DNA from: a virus
Virus record (IMG/VR): IMGVR_UViG_3300025011_000068
Span: 1-49,517 of that record
Length of the DNA stretch: 49,517 nt
Direction: 5' to 3' (one strand)
The notes beneath the pieces were generated by a model. It searched no databases, was not told the origin of the DNA, and saw only the letters and a program-made list of their open reading frames with translations. Below, piece after piece: positions 48,399 through 49,517 of this stretch. The translations under genes were made by a program, and so were the position numbers. Position 1 is the first letter of the stretch. Each line of letters starts with the position of its first letter.

Positions 48399-49340
48399 AT
48401 GACCATGACACTTACCACCCTTCCTACCACTACAGCAATAACCGTTACTGAATCAAGCAAGATCTATTTGACAAGCGGCAACATTAAACCTGTTGTTATG
48501 GGCGAGACCAACTACCAAGGCGAGACCACGGAGTCTGACAACAAGGCAACTGCTATGGAAGTTTGCGGCTACGCTATCGGTTTTCACCCTGCCTCACTTA
48601 TGCCGGAAACAATTAGCTTTCTCCAGGATTATAATAATGGTGAAGCCGCAATCGACAAGGTTGAAGCCCGCAATGTTGTCAATTTCCAGCGTATTGGCAA
48701 TTTGTCAACAATTTGTGGCCAGTTTACCGTAGTCCTTGCTACATCTACTTTTCGTGATCCACAAGTAAAGCAGAATCTCAAAGTGTCTTTGCGACGATTT
48801 TTCGCAAAGACTTTTCCCGGTCGTGCTTTGGAAATTAAAGGTAATACAGTGGCATATGTAGTACTCAAGTCTGGCCAAGCGGTTAACATCAAGGGTAAGG
48901 TCGTTAAAGCTCCAACCGAGGATGAAAAGCGCCTGGCAAAAGAGAAGGCCGACAAGAAAGCAGCCCTGCTTTTGGAAGCGGAACAGACATCGCTCCGCCT
49001 TGCCGCTGAGGAATCAGCACGCAAACAAGCTGAGGCTCTTGCCGCTGAGTTGGTCAAGAAACAGAACAGCCACGATGATGAGAAAGCCACTATCCTGTCG
49101 AAAAGTAAAGCTACTGTTGACATTCTCTCTCAACAAGTCGCTGACCTGACTCGGCAGCTTGAATACGCTCGCCATGAAACAGCGGCAACCATCCGCGAGT
49201 ATGAGTCTTTGAAGTCCATGATCCTTGGCAAGACCACTATCCAGGCGCTGCGCGCTAAGGTATCCGGCAGGGCCATGGATACCAGCAAGCCGGAAATGAC
49301 GGCCGCTGAAGTGGTTATCGCCGTCCGCAAGGCAGCCTAA
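48399..49340 (+). CDS. Coiled-coil protein, 313 aa, unknown
   Basis: ATG 48399 or 48405, both after AAGGAG. N-terminal 30 residues are Thr-rich; residues about 30-165 form a mixed fold (MEVCGYAIGFHPASLMPETISFLQDYNNGEAAIDKVEARNVVNF...); residues about 170-270 are an Ala/Glu/Lys coiled coil (EDEKRLAKEKADKKAALLLEAEQTS onward). The C-terminus SKPEMTAAEVVIAVRKAA is helical. Function not recognised. Followed by a strong terminator, so it ends a transcript. Confidence 0.6.
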   Translation: MTMTLTTLPTTTAITVTESSKIYLTSGNIKPVVMGETNYQGETTESDNKATAMEVCGYAIGFHPASLMPETISFLQDYNNGEAAIDKVEARNVVNFQRIGNLSTICGQFTVVLATSTFRDPQVKQNLKVSLRRFFAKTFPGRALEIKGNTVAYVVLKSGQAVNIKGKVVKAPTEDEKRLAKEKADKKAALLLEAEQTSLRLAAEESARKQAEALAAELVKKQNSHDDEKATILSKSKATVDILSQQVADLTRQLEYARHETAATIREYESLKSMILGKTTIQALRAKVSGRAMDTSKPEMTAAEVVIAVRKAA

Positions 49341-49367
49341 CCAAACACAAGAATACATAATAACACA

Positions 49368-49406
49368 AGCGAGCCCCTGACAGCTTTGTCAGGGGCTCGC
49401 TGTTAT

Positions 49407-49418
<12 letters not shown>
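49368..49418 (+). terminator. Strong intrinsic terminator (possibly bidirectional)
   Basis: Perfect 15-bp arms AGCGAGCCCCTGACA / TGTCAGGGGCTCGCT (49368-49382, 49387-49401), 4-base loop, then GTTATTTATACTTTTTTG. Ends the gene at 48399. On the minus strand the same hairpin follows the stop of the partial ORF (TGTGTTATTATG after the stem). Confidence 0.92.

Positions 49419-49517
<99 letters not shown>

Overview
The window looks like part of the genome of a tailed dsDNA bacteriophage with a long non-contractile tail (siphovirus-like). A full head-to-tail morphogenesis module runs on the minus strand from about 48.0 kb down to 9.4 kb. It holds large terminase, portal, S49 protease/scaffold, decoration protein, lambda-E-like capsid protein, neck proteins, tail tube, frameshifted G/GT chaperones, an 1858-residue tape measure, tail tip and fibers, then holin-like and endolysin genes. 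I see no sheath, integrase, repressor or tRNA. The host cannot be fixed from sequence. Base composition is roughly balanced, and Sec-type signal peptides and a Cys-rich ETGVDCGG tail suggest a bacterial, probably Gram-negative host. No DNA polymerase, primase or helicase is present, and the last 99 bases are an unfinished 12-bp tandem repeat, so the window is probably not a complete genome.

Layout. (1) 0-9.3 kb, plus strand: nucleotide and DNA metabolism. Thymidylate synthase, a WYL_2-like protein, a membrane protein, an SbcD/SbcC nuclease pair, a ribbon-helix-helix protein, ATP-dependent DNA ligase, a Lar-like zinc protein and a MazG-like pyrophosphohydrolase. Two related YGGRGI/AP2-type putative homing endonucleases sit directly upstream of sbcD and of the ligase. 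(2) 9.3-9.4 kb: convergent junction with repeats and a duplicated gene scrap. (3) 9.4-11.3 kb, minus: lysis genes followed by two Cys-rich small proteins, one ferredoxin-like. (4) 11.3-25.3 kb, minus: fibers and tail tip. These include a tandem pair of LamG-like paralogues, a hub-like protein with about ten 14-residue repeats, and three consecutive paralogues sharing an LRITR N-terminal module. (5) 25.3-43.2 kb, minus: tape measure to terminase. (6) 43.3-47.4 kb, minus: a self-contained four-gene cassette with its own sigma70-like promoter and a strong terminator. Its last two genes encode fiber-like and beta-helix proteins with N-terminal signal peptides. (7) 47.4-49.5 kb: a Cys-rich minus-strand gene, repeat-rich intergenic DNA with duplicated operator-like leaders, a 25-residue small ORF, a coiled-coil plus-strand gene, a perfect 15-bp-stem terminator, and the end of a converging ORF encoding (DRDS)n.

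Most late genes overlap by ATGA or similar and so are translationally coupled. Terminators follow the capsid gene, the tail-tube gene, the secreted cassette and the 158-residue gene, which would step down expression after highly expressed structural genes. The least ordinary features are the exported fiber/beta-helix cassette, the homing genes whose 3' ends carry the Shine-Dalgarno of the invaded neighbour, the duplicated palindromic leader with a small ORF, and the ferredoxin-like gene beside the endolysin. All functional calls come from reading motifs; no database search was run.
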